Positions 1 through 10,698 of a DNA stretch of 51,621 nucleotides are shown here, one piece after another. This DNA comes from an uncultured Bacteroidota bacterium (GTDB taxonomy: Bacteria; Bacteroidota; Bacteroidia; Flavobacteriales; Flavobacteriaceae), in NCBI GenBank assembly GCA_902514625.1, contig CABXRK010000008.1, positions 1 through 51,621 on the forward strand. The letters are read 5' to 3'. How positions within the stretch are numbered: the stretch's first letter is position 1; the number at the start of each line of letters is the position of its first letter. The notes below the pieces were generated by a model that was not told the origin of the DNA, searched no databases, and saw nothing but the letters and a program-made list of their open reading frames with translations. A program made the position numbers and the translations under genes.

Positions 1-8
1 ATAAATAA

Positions 9-1520
<1,512 letters not shown>

Positions 1521-1523
1521 GAT

Positions 1524-1808
1524 ATGTATTTAGAAATAATTTCTCCCGAGGAAACTCTTTTTAATGGTGAGATAGATTCAATATCAGTTCCTGGATCTTT
1601 GGGTTCTTTTCAAGTCTTAGAAAACCATGCCCCTATTGTATCTTCAATAGATTCAGGAAAAGTTACTATTAGAGGAAAATTTGACTCTTCAAAAAAATAT
1701 GCAAATTATTTTGAAAGATTGGATGAGAACGTATTAGTTTTTAATATTTCTTCTGGAACTATTGAAGTTAATAAAAACAGAATCATTTTACTTTCTGAAA
1801 AGTATTAG
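1524..1808 (+). CDS. atpC: F1F0 ATP synthase subunit epsilon, short form
   Basis: Part of the central stalk of F1 that couples rotor turning to catalysis. The 94 residues match only the N-terminal beta-sandwich domain (LEIISPEETLFNGEIDSISVPGSLGSF pattern, followed by NHAPIVSSI). The C-terminal helical hairpin found in the ~138-residue E. coli protein, which inhibits ATP hydrolysis, is absent. It starts 3 bases after atpD, and the next gene starts 3 bases after its stop, so all three are probably one transcript. Confidence 0.95.
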   Translation: MYLEIISPEETLFNGEIDSISVPGSLGSFQVLENHAPIVSSIDSGKVTIRGKFDSSKKYANYFERLDENVLVFNISSGTIEVNKNRIILLSEKY

Positions 1809-1811
1809 TTT

Positions 1812-3632
1812 ATGAAAATTATTTTTGTCCTTATTATATTTTGGACAAGTTCTTTTAATTTCATTTTTTGTCAAAAAATAAATTTTAACACAAAAAAATT
1901 AGATGAAGTAATAATTGAATCTTCTAGAATAGATTTACCTTTTTCTAAAAACTCTAGATCTATCCAGATTATTTCTCAATCTGAGATTCAAAAAAGTGGA
2001 GCATCTAATCTAGTTAGTTTACTGCAACAAATTTCAGGAATAGATATAAGACAAAGAGGTATTTTTGGTTTGCAGGCTGATCTTTATATAAGAGGAGGAA
2101 GTTTTGATCAAACTTTATTGCTTATTGATGGGATTAAGCTTGAAGATGCTCAAACTGGTCATCATACATTAAATTTATTATTACCTGTTGAGTTAGTTGA
2201 AAGAGTAGAGATTATTAAAGGATCTGCAGCTAGAATTTTTGGTCAAAATGCATTTACGGGGGCTATTAATATCGTTACTAAAGATTTATCTAGGGCTAAT
2301 AATAGAATTGAAGTTCAGAGTGGATCTTATAACTTGAAAGGTTATAGAACTTCAATATTAAAAAGTTTTACAAAATCTAAATTTATGGGACATTTTTCTT
2401 ATAATAGATCAAATGGCTATAGATATAATTCAGATTTTTCAAATAAAAATTATTTTATTAAATCTAATTTAAAAATGGAGAAAATTCCGATTAAACTTTT
2501 AGCATTTTTTTCTGATAAAAAATTTGGAGCAAATGGATTTTACGCGTCACCTTCTGCTAAAGATCAATATGAGGAAACTCAAGGAAGTGTTATTGCTTTC
2601 TCTAGTGAAATAAAGAAAGAAAAGTCTATAATTAAACCAAAAATATATTGGAGAAGGAATCAAGATATGTATGTATATATTAGAGACAATCCATCAATTT
2701 ATAGAAACTTACATATTGGAAATAAAGTTGGGACAGCTTTGGATTTAAGTTTGTTTTCTAAAATAGGGACTACAGGTTTAGGAATTGATGTTTCAAAAGT
2801 GTTTTTGAGAAGTAATAATTTAGGTAATCACCAAAGGGTAATGACTAATATTTTTATTGAGCATATGTTTTTATTATTTAAATCAAAACTTGACCTAACA
2901 ATTGGAATAGCCTTTAATAAATATTCTGATTTTGGAAACCATTATTTTCCTGGGCTTGATATAGGATATAATTTAAGTAATAGTTTTAAATTATATGGCA
3001 ATATTGGATCAACATATAGAATACCAACTTATACTGATTTGTATTATAGTGATAAAACTACTTTGGGTAACAAAAATTTAAATCCGGAATCTGCTTTTAA
3101 TTTTGAATTAGGCCTAAGATATTTTAAAGACAAATTTAAATTAAGTTCATCGGTTTTTGTTCGAAAATCAAAAAATTTAATTGATTATGTAAAAACAGTT
3201 CAAAATGATTTGTGGATGGCAAATAATATATTAAAATTAGATACTGAAGGTTATGAAATTGAATTGGTTGGAATTAAAAATTTGAAAAAAGTAACTCATA
3301 CTTTTAAAATTGGATATACTTATATTAATGACAATAATCTTAGTTCAAATTTCAAATTTTCTAAATATTCAATTAATTCATTTAAACATCATTTTGTTTC
3401 TAAAATAATTAGTCAATGGACTTCATTTATTAGCTCTAACATTGTTTTTAAATCAGCTAAGAGGACTAGTGATAAAAATTATAAAGTAGTAGATGCATCA
3501 ATACAGTTCAAAAGGTCTAATTGGAAATGTTCTTTATTTATAAATAATATTTTTAATGAAACATATTCTGAGACTAACCTTGTGCCTATGCCAAAATCTA
3601 ATGGAGGAGTTTCACTAGAGTATATTTTTTAA
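1812..3632 (+). CDS. TonB-dependent outer-membrane receptor, BtuB-like
   Basis: Outer-membrane active transporter. A signal peptide covers about residues 1-20 (ending FIFCQ). A plug domain follows at roughly 40-150 (RSIQIISQSEIQ, LYIRGGSFDQTLLLIDGIK, VERVEIIKGSAARIFG), then a beta-barrel ending with aromatic F606. The family resembles vitamin B12/siderophore receptors, but no substrate can be read from the sequence. At 606 residues it is short for a TonB receptor and has no N-terminal carboxypeptidase-regulatory domain, unlike the two receptors further on. It starts 3 bases after atpC and so is probably co-transcribed with atpDC. Its last 4 bases overlap the end of the convergent recX. Confidence 0.88.
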   Translation: MKIIFVLIIFWTSSFNFIFCQKINFNTKKLDEVIIESSRIDLPFSKNSRSIQIISQSEIQKSGASNLVSLLQQISGIDIRQRGIFGLQADLYIRGGSFDQTLLLIDGIKLEDAQTGHHTLNLLLPVELVERVEIIKGSAARIFGQNAFTGAINIVTKDLSRANNRIEVQSGSYNLKGYRTSILKSFTKSKFMGHFSYNRSNGYRYNSDFSNKNYFIKSNLKMEKIPIKLLAFFSDKKFGANGFYASPSAKDQYEETQGSVIAFSSEIKKEKSIIKPKIYWRRNQDMYVYIRDNPSIYRNLHIGNKVGTALDLSLFSKIGTTGLGIDVSKVFLRSNNLGNHQRVMTNIFIEHMFLLFKSKLDLTIGIAFNKYSDFGNHYFPGLDIGYNLSNSFKLYGNIGSTYRIPTYTDLYYSDKTTLGNKNLNPESAFNFELGLRYFKDKFKLSSSVFVRKSKNLIDYVKTVQNDLWMANNILKLDTEGYEIELVGIKNLKKVTHTFKIGYTYINDNNLSSNFKFSKYSINSFKHHFVSKIISQWTSFISSNIVFKSAKRTSDKNYKVVDASIQFKRSNWKCSLFINNIFNETYSETNLVPMPKSNGGVSLEYIF

Positions 3633-4078
3633 TTTTTTTCATTAATGGAGTTAAGTATTAGATTGTTTTCCCATCCTTTTGATTTTAGTGTATTATAAAC
3701 TTTTTTTTTACATAAAATGTGATCTTTATTCATATTCCAATATTTTTTAAATAATAAATTAAAAGTTTCTAAATATTCGATTTCATCAATTTCAGAAATG
3801 GCTTTATTTATATTCCATTCGCTAATATTTTGTTTATACAGTTGGTTCTTAATTTTAATTTTACCCCACTTTTTAATTTTAAATTTTCCTCTTGCAAAAC
3901 AAATAGAAAATCGAGTCTCATTTAAAAAATCAGCACTTATCAATGTTGAAATAATTTTTTCGATTTCATTTTTTGGAATTTTAAATTTATTTAGTTTTTG
4001 AAGAACCTGTTTATGAGATCTTTCTTGATAAGAACAAAATCTTTTCATTTTTTTTAAAATAGTACCTGTAGTATTCAA
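3629..4078 (-). CDS. recX: Regulatory protein RecX
   Basis: RecX binds RecA filaments and modulates recombination. The 149 residues show the tandem three-helix architecture of the family: a CSYQERSHKQVLQKL segment near residues 15-29 and a second repeat around ISADFLNETRFSICFARGKFKIKKWGKIKI at about 48-77, a hallmark RecX sequence. It runs convergently into the TonB receptor with a 4-base overlap. The start ATG at 4078 lies 30 bases from a strong terminator that ends the upstream rng transcript, so recX needs its own promoter. RecA is not in the window. Confidence 0.88.
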   Translation of the reverse strand: MNTTGTILKKMKRFCSYQERSHKQVLQKLNKFKIPKNEIEKIISTLISADFLNETRFSICFARGKFKIKKWGKIKIKNQLYKQNISEWNINKAISEIDEIEYLETFNLLFKKYWNMNKDHILCKKKVYNTLKSKGWENNLILNSINEKN

Positions 4079-4108
4079 TTAAGTAAACTTTTATTAAAGT
4101 TATAAAAT

Positions 4109-4144
4109 AAAAAAAGCGAGAATTTATAAATTCTCGCTTTTTTT
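4109..4144. terminator. Strong intrinsic terminator after rng
   Basis: A perfect 36-base inverted repeat. The GC-containing core GCGAGAATTTA (4116-4126) pairs with its complement at 4127-4137, flanked by 7 A on the left and 7 T on the right. Read on the minus strand it directly follows the rng stop codon (4143-4145) and ends in a U-run. It separates rng from recX. Confidence 0.85.
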
Positions 4145-5696
4145 AAATAAAAATACGTTTATTATTTTCATCATAAAACCTATAAAATAGATAATAATAT
4201 GCATCTCTAGGTATGACTCGTATTCTTCTTTTATATTTAAAAAACCATTGAGTTTTAATGGAAGGGAACCCTTGGTTTAAATAAGCAGCAATAAAAGGAT
4301 GGATATGTAAGAATATCTTTTTGTTTTTATAACGCTTATTATTGATAATTTTATTAATATCTGTGTCGATTTTTTCAAGTAAAACAATAGGAGCTTCAAC
4401 TTCTCCTTTTTCATTAGGATTTGGTTCTTTTGTTTTTATACTCATTACTGGTCTTACGCGTTGACGAGTAATTTGAATTAAACCAAATTTACTAGGGGGC
4501 AATATTTTATGTTTAGCTCTATCACCACTCATTTCCGTTTTTAAATGTTCAAAAAGTTTTCGTCTATTCTCACTTAAATTTAAATCAATAAAATCCACCA
4601 CAATTATTCCTCCCATATCTCTAAGACGAAGTTGTCTTGCGATTTCTGTAGCGGCAATTAAATTTACTTCTATTGCTGTTTCTTCTTGATCCTTAGATTT
4701 AATTGAACGATTTCCACTGTTAACATCTATAACATGAAGAGCTTCAGTATGTTCAATAATTAAATATGATCCTTTTGTCATTGAAACAGTTTTCCCAAAA
4801 GAAGATTTAATTTGACGTTCAACTCCATACTTTTCATAAATTGGCATATTATCGTTTTGATACTTTAAAATATTTAATTTATTTGGAGCAATAGAGTTTA
4901 AATACTCTTTAATTTCCTCATAGACTTCTGTATCATCAACGTATATTCCAGAGAATGAATCATCGAAAATATCTCTTAAAATAGAAGAAGACCTATTAAT
5001 TTCACTTAAGACTTTTGTTGGAAATGCATCTATTTTTACTAGACGCTGAAACAAATTTTTCCATCTTGAAACTAATGTTTGAAGATCTGAATCTAATTCT
5101 GCCACTTTTTTATTTTTGGCAACAGTTCTAATAATTATTCCAAAACCTTTTGGCCTAATACTTTGAACTAATCTTTTTAAACGATTTTTTTCTTCATTAT
5201 CTTCTATTTTTTGAGAAATTGAAATTTTTTCAGAAAATGGGACTAAAACCATGTATCTTCCTGCAAAAGATAATTCTGAACTTATTCTAGGGCCTTTAGT
5301 TGATATAGGTTCTTTAACTATTTGAACCAGAACTTTTTGATTAGGCTTTAGAGCTTCTAAAATAGAACCATCTTTTTCAATATCATTTTCATAACGAAAA
5401 CTTTTTAATAAATAATCACTTGTTTTACCTGAAATTACCCGTTTAATAAATTTTAATAAAGAAGGAAATTTTGGACCTAAATCATGGTAATGCAAGAATC
5501 CATCTTTTTCATGACCAACGCCAATAAAAGCAGCGTTTAAACCAGAAACAGTTTTTTTAACTTTAGCAAAAAAAATGTCGCCAACCGAAAATTTGTTATT
5601 TTCAACTTCTTTATTAAGTTCTATTAATTTTCCATCTTTGAGTAAAGCAAAATCAACAACAGAATTATTTGATCTAACAACTAATTCTTTCTTCAC
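4143..5696 (-). CDS. rng: Ribonuclease E/G family endoribonuclease
   Basis: Endonuclease that processes 5S/16S rRNA precursors and starts mRNA decay. Its 517 residues are the RNase G size, without the long C-terminal degradosome scaffold of RNase E. The S1 RNA-binding domain spans about 36-130 (VGDIFFAKVKKTVSGLNAAF). The catalytic metal-binding aspartates appear as D324 in IDVNSG and D368 in VVDFIDL. The CPxC zinc-link that bridges protomers in E. coli RNase G/E is not present: the equivalent stretch after RPVMSIKTKE (residues ~416-424) reads PNPNEKGEVEAPI. The small basic gene and the HU gene lie upstream on the same strand. Confidence 0.93.
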   Translation of the reverse strand: MKKELVVRSNNSVVDFALLKDGKLIELNKEVENNKFSVGDIFFAKVKKTVSGLNAAFIGVGHEKDGFLHYHDLGPKFPSLLKFIKRVISGKTSDYLLKSFRYENDIEKDGSILEALKPNQKVLVQIVKEPISTKGPRISSELSFAGRYMVLVPFSEKISISQKIEDNEEKNRLKRLVQSIRPKGFGIIIRTVAKNKKVAELDSDLQTLVSRWKNLFQRLVKIDAFPTKVLSEINRSSSILRDIFDDSFSGIYVDDTEVYEEIKEYLNSIAPNKLNILKYQNDNMPIYEKYGVERQIKSSFGKTVSMTKGSYLIIEHTEALHVIDVNSGNRSIKSKDQEETAIEVNLIAATEIARQLRLRDMGGIIVVDFIDLNLSENRRKLFEHLKTEMSGDRAKHKILPPSKFGLIQITRQRVRPVMSIKTKEPNPNEKGEVEAPIVLLEKIDTDINKIINNKRYKNKKIFLHIHPFIAAYLNQGFPSIKTQWFFKYKRRIRVIPRDAYYYLFYRFYDENNKRIFI

Positions 5697-5815
5697 TCTG
5701 ATAATTTTTGTAGCTGTAATTGAACAGCTGATTAAACAATAATTTTTAACTTATTCCATTGAAACTATAAAGTTTCATTTCAAAGAACTTAGAATTTTAA
5801 AAGTGTTACTATTCA

Positions 5816-5905
5816 CTATTTCTTTTTATGACGATTAGCTCTCCTTCTTTTTTTACGTTTATGAGTTGCCACTTTATGTCTTTTTCTTTTTTTACCACTC
5901 GGCAT
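5816..5905 (-). CDS. 29-residue highly basic protein
   Basis: A short minus-strand frame starting ATG at 5905 and ending TAG at 5816. It reads MPSGKKRKRHKVATHKRK and continues with KKRRRANRHKKK, so about two thirds of the residues are Lys, Arg or His. It lies between the HU gene (25 bases upstream) and rng (119 bases downstream), all on one strand. Near-identical short basic frames beside rng are, to my recollection, common in Flavobacteriia genomes, which argues that it is real. The composition suggests an rRNA-binding ribosomal or ribosome-associated peptide. That function is inference. Confidence 0.75.
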   Translation of the reverse strand: MPSGKKRKRHKVATHKRKKRRRANRHKKK

Positions 5906-5930
5906 AATGAGTATTTTATAAATTAATAAA

Positions 5931-6221
5931 TTATTCTATGTGAACTTTAGATTTAACCCCCTCAACAAAAACTTTGGAAGGTTTAAAAGCCGGAATATTA
6001 TGAGCGGGTATTTTGATGGTGATATTTTTAGAAATATTTCTGCCAGTTTTTTCAGCTCTTTTTTTAATAATAAAACTTCCAAACCCTCTTAGGTAAATGT
6101 TATTACCATTTTCTAAAGAAGATTTTACTTCTTCCATAAATTTTTCAACGGCAGCTTGAACATCTACTTTATCCATTCCTAATTTTTCACTAATATTTGA
6201 AATTATTTCCGCTTTTGTCAT
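5931..6221 (-). CDS. hup: HU-family DNA-binding protein
   Basis: Nucleoid-associated protein that bends DNA as a dimer. The 96 residues carry the family signatures: N-terminal helical dimer region MTKAEIISNISEKLG, the GFGSFIIKKR strand at about 46-55, and the beta-arm with GRNISKNITIKIPAHNIPAFKPSK. The arm tip is NIPAF rather than the common EVPAF. The ATG at 6221 gives the standard N-terminus. It is the first gene of the minus-strand group hup, small basic peptide, rng, and is divergent from mutY across 132 AT-rich bases that must hold both promoters. Confidence 0.93.
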   Translation of the reverse strand: MTKAEIISNISEKLGMDKVDVQAAVEKFMEEVKSSLENGNNIYLRGFGSFIIKKRAEKTGRNISKNITIKIPAHNIPAFKPSKVFVEGVKSKVHIE

Positions 6222-6353
6222 CTATGTATATATTTTTTAATGTTATTAATTTTGAATTTCTGCAAGATATAAATTAAATCTTATATTTTTCTCCGCCTTA
6301 TACATTAATATTTAATATATTCAATTTAAAGTCTAAATTATAATAGATTTTTT

Positions 6354-7403
6354 ATGTTATGGACAAATAAATTATTAAAATGGTATTATAAAAATCGAAG
6401 AAATTTACCTTGGAGGGAAAATCCAAGCCCATATAATATTTGGTTATCTGAGATCATACTTCAACAAACAAGAGTTTCTCAAGGGGTACCATATTATTTA
6501 AGAATAATAAAAAAGTATCCTAGAATTAAGGATTTAGCTAATGCAAAAGAAGATGAAATACTTAAAATATGGCAAGGATTGGGATACTATTCAAGGGCTT
6601 TAAGCCTTCATTTAACTGCTAAACATATTTCATATAATTTGAAAGGTGTTTTCCCTGAATCAATAGAAGAATTAAAAAAACTTAAAGGTATTGGAGATTA
6701 TACCGCTAGCGCAATTGCTTCTATTTGTTTTGGGGTTTCTTCATCAGTTGTTGATGGAAATGTTTATAGGGTGCTATCAAGATATTTTGGTATAGAAACA
6801 CCAATTAATTCATCTTTAGCTTATAATGAGTTTAAGTTAAAAGCTAATAAGCTAATGGGAGACTCAAATCCATCGGATTTTAATCAAGCAATTATGGAAT
6901 TTGGAGCAATTCAGTGCATTCCAAGAAGTCCTAATTGTCTAAAATGTGTTTTTAAAAATAGATGTGTAGCATTTAATACCGGAAAGATTAATCATCTTCC
7001 AGTTAAAAGAAAAAAAAAGAAAGTTAAAAGTCGATATTTTAATTTTATAATTTTTGAAAATAATAAACATGAAGTAGTTTTACTAAAGAGGCTGAAAGAA
7101 GACATTTGGCATAAATTATATCAATTCCCACTGATTGAAAGTGGAAGAAGAATTAATTTTGAAGAATTAAAATTAAATAAATTATTTATTAATCTTGATA
7201 AACAAGATTTGGTCAAAATTAAGTTGTTAAATAAGAATTTAATCAAGCACAGGCTTTCCCATCAAAATATTTTTATTTCATTTTGGAAGGTTAAAGTTAA
7301 AGATTTGCCCTCGTTAGGAATAGTTGCTAAAAATTTAAAAATGTATCCTGTTCCTAAAGTTATTGAAAAATATATTGATTCTAGTTTTAATTTTGAATGT
7401 TGA
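6354..7403 (+). CDS. mutY: A/G-specific adenine glycosylase MutY
   Basis: Removes adenine mispaired with 8-oxoguanine. In its 349 residues the helix-hairpin-helix LKGIGDYTASAI lies at ~110-121. The catalytic glutamate is E33 in SEIILQQTRV, the catalytic aspartate D134 in VDGNVYRVLSR, and the [4Fe-4S] cysteines are C188, C195, C198 and C204 with the expected C-x6-C-x2-C-x5-C spacing. The C-terminal NUDIX-like domain (about 225-345) recognises 8-oxoG. It is followed after 29 bases by ssb, the usual flavobacterial order mutY-ssb-gldE-gldD. Confidence 0.96.
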   Translation: MLWTNKLLKWYYKNRRNLPWRENPSPYNIWLSEIILQQTRVSQGVPYYLRIIKKYPRIKDLANAKEDEILKIWQGLGYYSRALSLHLTAKHISYNLKGVFPESIEELKKLKGIGDYTASAIASICFGVSSSVVDGNVYRVLSRYFGIETPINSSLAYNEFKLKANKLMGDSNPSDFNQAIMEFGAIQCIPRSPNCLKCVFKNRCVAFNTGKINHLPVKRKKKKVKSRYFNFIIFENNKHEVVLLKRLKEDIWHKLYQFPLIESGRRINFEELKLNKLFINLDKQDLVKIKLLNKNLIKHRLSHQNIFISFWKVKVKDLPSLGIVAKNLKMYPVPKVIEKYIDSSFNFEC

Positions 7404-7432
7404 ATCTTTATATTTGATTATAATTTAATTTT

Positions 7433-7858
7433 ATGGCTGGAACTATAAATAAGGTAATTTTAATTGGACATTTAGGAGATAATGTAAAAGTGCATTATTT
7501 TGATGGTGGAGGATCTGTAGGGAGATTTCCTTTAGCAACAAACGAAAGTTATACTAATAAAACGACTGGAGAGAAAGTAACAAATACTGAGTGGCACAAT
7601 ATTGTTGTAAGAAATAAAGCCGCAGAAATATGTGAAAAGTATTTAACCAAGGGAGATAAAATCTATTTAGAGGGAAGAATAAAGAATAGAAAATGGCAAG
7701 GTGAAAAAGGAGAAGATCGATATACAACTGAAATAATTGTAAATGAATTTACTTTTTTAACTACAAAAAAAGAAATGCAGAGTTCAACTAATCCTGATTC
7801 AAGTAATCAATCTATTTCTAATGAAACAGAATCAAATGATTCTGATTTACCTTTTTAA
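7433..7858 (+). CDS. ssb: Single-stranded DNA-binding protein
   Basis: Tetrameric OB-fold protein that coats single-stranded DNA in replication and repair. The OB fold occupies about residues 1-112 (NKVILIGHLGDNVKV, TEWHNIVVRNKAAEICEKYL, GDKIYLEGRI). A short disordered Ser/Asn linker follows, and the acidic tip DSDLPF at the very end recruits partner proteins. The ATG at 7433 gives the standard start MAGTINKVILIG. Its length of 141 is normal for Bacteroidota. gldE starts 15 bases after the stop. Confidence 0.96.
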   Translation: MAGTINKVILIGHLGDNVKVHYFDGGGSVGRFPLATNESYTNKTTGEKVTNTEWHNIVVRNKAAEICEKYLTKGDKIYLEGRIKNRKWQGEKGEDRYTTEIIVNEFTFLTTKKEMQSSTNPDSSNQSISNETESNDSDLPF

Positions 7859-7873
7859 TTAAAAAAAAGATAA

Positions 7874-9193
7874 TTGGATTTATTCCCCCAAATTTTAATA
7901 GTATATAATTCTATATTAGAGGAAACACCAATAATAATATTGAAAATATCGATATTATTATTTATGTTGATATGTTCTGCTTTAATTTCAGGAGCTGAGG
8001 TGGCTTTTTTTTCTCTTCAACAGTCAGTTTTAGATTCAAAAGAAAATAAACCTGATAAAGGAATTAGTTTGATTAAAAAACTCCTAAAATCTCCTAAGAG
8101 ACTTTTGGCAACGATTCTTGTAACTAATAACTTTATTAATATTGGAATTGTTCTTCTTTTTGCATCTCTATCAAGTTTATGGCTAAACTCTATAAATAGT
8201 TATATAATTAAATTATTAATTGAAATTGGAGTTATTACTGGTATAATTTTGTTTTTTGGTGAAATATTACCTAAAATTTATGCTAACAGGAATAGTTTAA
8301 GTTTTTCTAGGATGATGGTTTTTCCAATTTATTACCTGGATAAATATATTATTTTTTTTATGACTAGACCTATGAGTAAAATTACTTTGTTTGTTGAGAA
8401 TAAATTTGGGAAAAAATCAGATTCATTTACCGTTGGCGAGCTTTCAAAAGCTCTTAAATTTACTGAGCAGAAAGATATGACAAAAGATGAAGATAAAATT
8501 TTAAAAGGGATTGTTTCTTTCGGGAATACTGACACAAAACAAGTTATGCGCCCCAGAATTGATGTATTTGCTCTTTCGGAAGATTTATCTTTAGAAGAAA
8601 TAATGCCATTAATTATTAAAGAGGGTTTTTCAAGGATCCCCGTTTATAAAGATAAATTAGATACCATTTCGGGAATTCTATATATTAAGGATTTGATGCC
8701 AAAAATTGATAATAAAGCATTTAAATGGAAAAATTTGCTAAGAGAGCCATACTATGTTCCAGAAAATAAAAAATTGGATGATTTATTTAAAGAATTTCAA
8801 ATTAAAAAAATTCATATGGCAATTGTGGTTGATGAGTATGGAGGAACATCTGGAATAATTACTTTGGAAGACATAATTGAAGAAATTGTTGGAGATATTA
8901 GTGATGAATTTGATGAAGAGGAATTTGAATATACTAGAATAGATGACAATAATTTAGTTATAGATGCGAAAATGAATTTAAAAGATTTTTATCGCTTGAT
9001 TAAATTGGAGTCTTATGAAAATTTTGAAAAATATAAAGGAGAGTCTGAAACTTTAGCTGGATTTTTATTGGAGATAGTTCAAGCTTTTCCCAGGGCAGGT
9101 CAAGAAATAAAGTTTGAAGGCTATATATTTAAGATTGAACATTTAGATCAAAGGAGGATTAGGCAAATAAAAGTCACAACACCTAGTATTTAA
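7874..9193 (+). CDS. gldE: Gliding motility-associated protein GldE (CNNM/CBS/CorC)
   Basis: Inner-membrane protein of the hemolysin C/CorC superfamily. It has an N-terminal CNNM (DUF21) domain with about four membrane spans (residues ~20-185), a CBS pair (about 215-345, with MRPRIDVFALSED and VVDEYGGTSGIITLEDIIEEIVGDI), and a C-terminal CorC/HlyC domain that binds nucleotide-like ligands. The start is TTG at 7874; the next in-frame Met would remove part of the N-terminal region. Its stop overlaps the gldD start by one base (TAATG). The mutY-ssb-gldE-gldD order is the reason for the gliding name. The family is otherwise linked to magnesium or cobalt export. Confidence 0.9.
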   Translation: MDLFPQILIVYNSILEETPIIILKISILLFMLICSALISGAEVAFFSLQQSVLDSKENKPDKGISLIKKLLKSPKRLLATILVTNNFINIGIVLLFASLSSLWLNSINSYIIKLLIEIGVITGIILFFGEILPKIYANRNSLSFSRMMVFPIYYLDKYIIFFMTRPMSKITLFVENKFGKKSDSFTVGELSKALKFTEQKDMTKDEDKILKGIVSFGNTDTKQVMRPRIDVFALSEDLSLEEIMPLIIKEGFSRIPVYKDKLDTISGILYIKDLMPKIDNKAFKWKNLLREPYYVPENKKLDDLFKEFQIKKIHMAIVVDEYGGTSGIITLEDIIEEIVGDISDEFDEEEFEYTRIDDNNLVIDAKMNLKDFYRLIKLESYENFEKYKGESETLAGFLLEIVQAFPRAGQEIKFEGYIFKIEHLDQRRIRQIKVTTPSI

Positions 9194-9744
9194 TGAAATA
9201 TTTTTTATTTTTTTTCTTATGTATTTTTTTTTCTTGTAATAAAAATGTTTTACCTAAGCCTAAAGCCTATTTAGCTTTAGAATTCCCTTTCCCAAAATAT
9301 GTTCTAACTAATGAATATTGTAGATTTTCTTTTGAAATTAATAAAATCTCTAAAATTAATAATAAAGAAAATAGATGTTTGAAAATAATTAATTACCCTA
9401 AAATGAGGGCTAAAGTATATTTATCTCATTTAGAAGTGAAAAGCAATTTGGATTCACTTTTAAATGATGCTTATAAAATGCCAATGAAGCATATAAGTCA
9501 AGCTATTGATATTCATGAAAAAGTTTATTCTAATCCAATTGAGAATAAATATGGAACATTATTTCGAATAGTTGGGAATTCAGCATCTCAGCTTCAATTT
9601 TTTTTAACGGATAGCACAAGTAATTTTTTAGTTGGATCTTTATATTTTTACACTAGGCCTAATTATGATTCATTAATGCCAGCTGCCACCTATATTGAAA
9701 AAGACTTAATACATTTAATGGAGACATTAAGATGGAAAAATTAA
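9193..9744 (+). CDS. gldD: Gliding motility lipoprotein GldD
   Basis: A lipoprotein needed for gliding and type IX secretion in Flavobacterium, with unknown biochemical role. The 183 residues begin with a lipoprotein signal and lipobox ending at C15 (LCIFFSC). The body carries the family pattern PKPKAYLALEFPFPKY and, toward the end, GSLYFYTRPNYDSLMPAATYIEKDLIHLMETLRW. It is translationally coupled to gldE through a one-base start/stop overlap. Other gliding/T9SS genes are not in the window. Confidence 0.92.
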   Translation: MKYFLFFFLCIFFSCNKNVLPKPKAYLALEFPFPKYVLTNEYCRFSFEINKISKINNKENRCLKIINYPKMRAKVYLSHLEVKSNLDSLLNDAYKMPMKHISQAIDIHEKVYSNPIENKYGTLFRIVGNSASQLQFFLTDSTSNFLVGSLYFYTRPNYDSLMPAATYIEKDLIHLMETLRWKN

Positions 9745-9757
9745 AATTATAAGTTAA

Positions 9758-10672
9758 ATGAATTTTTTATCTAAAATCACTAAATCTTTTCCAATATTAA
9801 TCCTGGTATTTTCATCTATTTCAATGTATAACCCTTCTATTTTCATTTGGTTTTCTGGGGATTTGATAACTTATGCCCTTGGTGTTATAATGCTTGGCAT
9901 GGGACTAAGTCTTAAAATGAGTGATTTTAAAAGAGTTTTAAAAACCCCAAAGTGGATTTTTTGCGGATTAGTTCTTCAATATACAATAATGCCTTTGTTA
10001 GGATGGAGTTTAGCGTTTTTTTTTAATTTACCTACTTTTTTTGCTGTAGGATTAATTTTAGTATCATGTTGTCCGGGTGGTACTGCTTCAAATGTTATTG
10101 TTTTTTTAGCTAAAGCGAATGTTGCTCTTTCAGTTACAATGACAGCTATTTCAACTATTTCTGCAATAATTTTGACACCAATATTGACTTCTTTTTTTTC
10201 AGGAAGTTATTTAGAAATTGATGCAAAAGGGCTTTTCATTACAACTTTTCAAGTAGTTTTGATACCTATTGTATTAGGATTAACTTTAAATACTTTAGCC
10301 CCTAGTTTAACTAAGAAGACGCTTCCTTTTTGTCCACCATTAGCTGTAATATTAATTGTGTTAATTGTTTCAAGTATTATTGGACAAGGTAAAGAAATTA
10401 TAATATCGTCAGGATTTAATTTATTAGGAGCTATAATGTGTCTGCATTTATTAGGTTTTATTATTGGATTTTTTACTTCAAAAGTTTTTATAAAGAATAT
10501 AGAAGTTAGTAAAACTATTTCAATAGAAGTTGGAATGCAAAACTCCGGATTAGGCGTTGTTTTAGCAAAAGAAAATTTTATTAATCCTGCAACTGCTATA
10601 CCTTCAGCAATTTCAAGTTTGGTTCATTCAATTTATGGAAGTATTTTTGTGATGTTATTCGGAAAAAAATAG
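9758..10672 (+). CDS. BASS-family sodium-dependent organic anion transporter
   Basis: Inner-membrane secondary transporter of the bile acid:sodium symporter superfamily. Its 304 residues hold about nine or ten hydrophobic segments, the conserved CPGGTASN crossover motif at 105-112, and a second family motif EVGMQNSGLGVVLA near residues 256-269. Bacterial members move various organic acids (for example pantoate or 2-oxoacids); the substrate here cannot be read from sequence. It starts 13 bases after gldD and is followed by tesB after 26 bases, so it probably belongs to the same transcript. Confidence 0.88.
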   Translation: MNFLSKITKSFPILILVFSSISMYNPSIFIWFSGDLITYALGVIMLGMGLSLKMSDFKRVLKTPKWIFCGLVLQYTIMPLLGWSLAFFFNLPTFFAVGLILVSCCPGGTASNVIVFLAKANVALSVTMTAISTISAIILTPILTSFFSGSYLEIDAKGLFITTFQVVLIPIVLGLTLNTLAPSLTKKTLPFCPPLAVILIVLIVSSIIGQGKEIIISSGFNLLGAIMCLHLLGFIIGFFTSKVFIKNIEVSKTISIEVGMQNSGLGVVLAKENFINPATAIPSAISSLVHSIYGSIFVMLFGKK

Positions 10673-10698
10673 AGTTATAAATTAAATAATAAATTATA

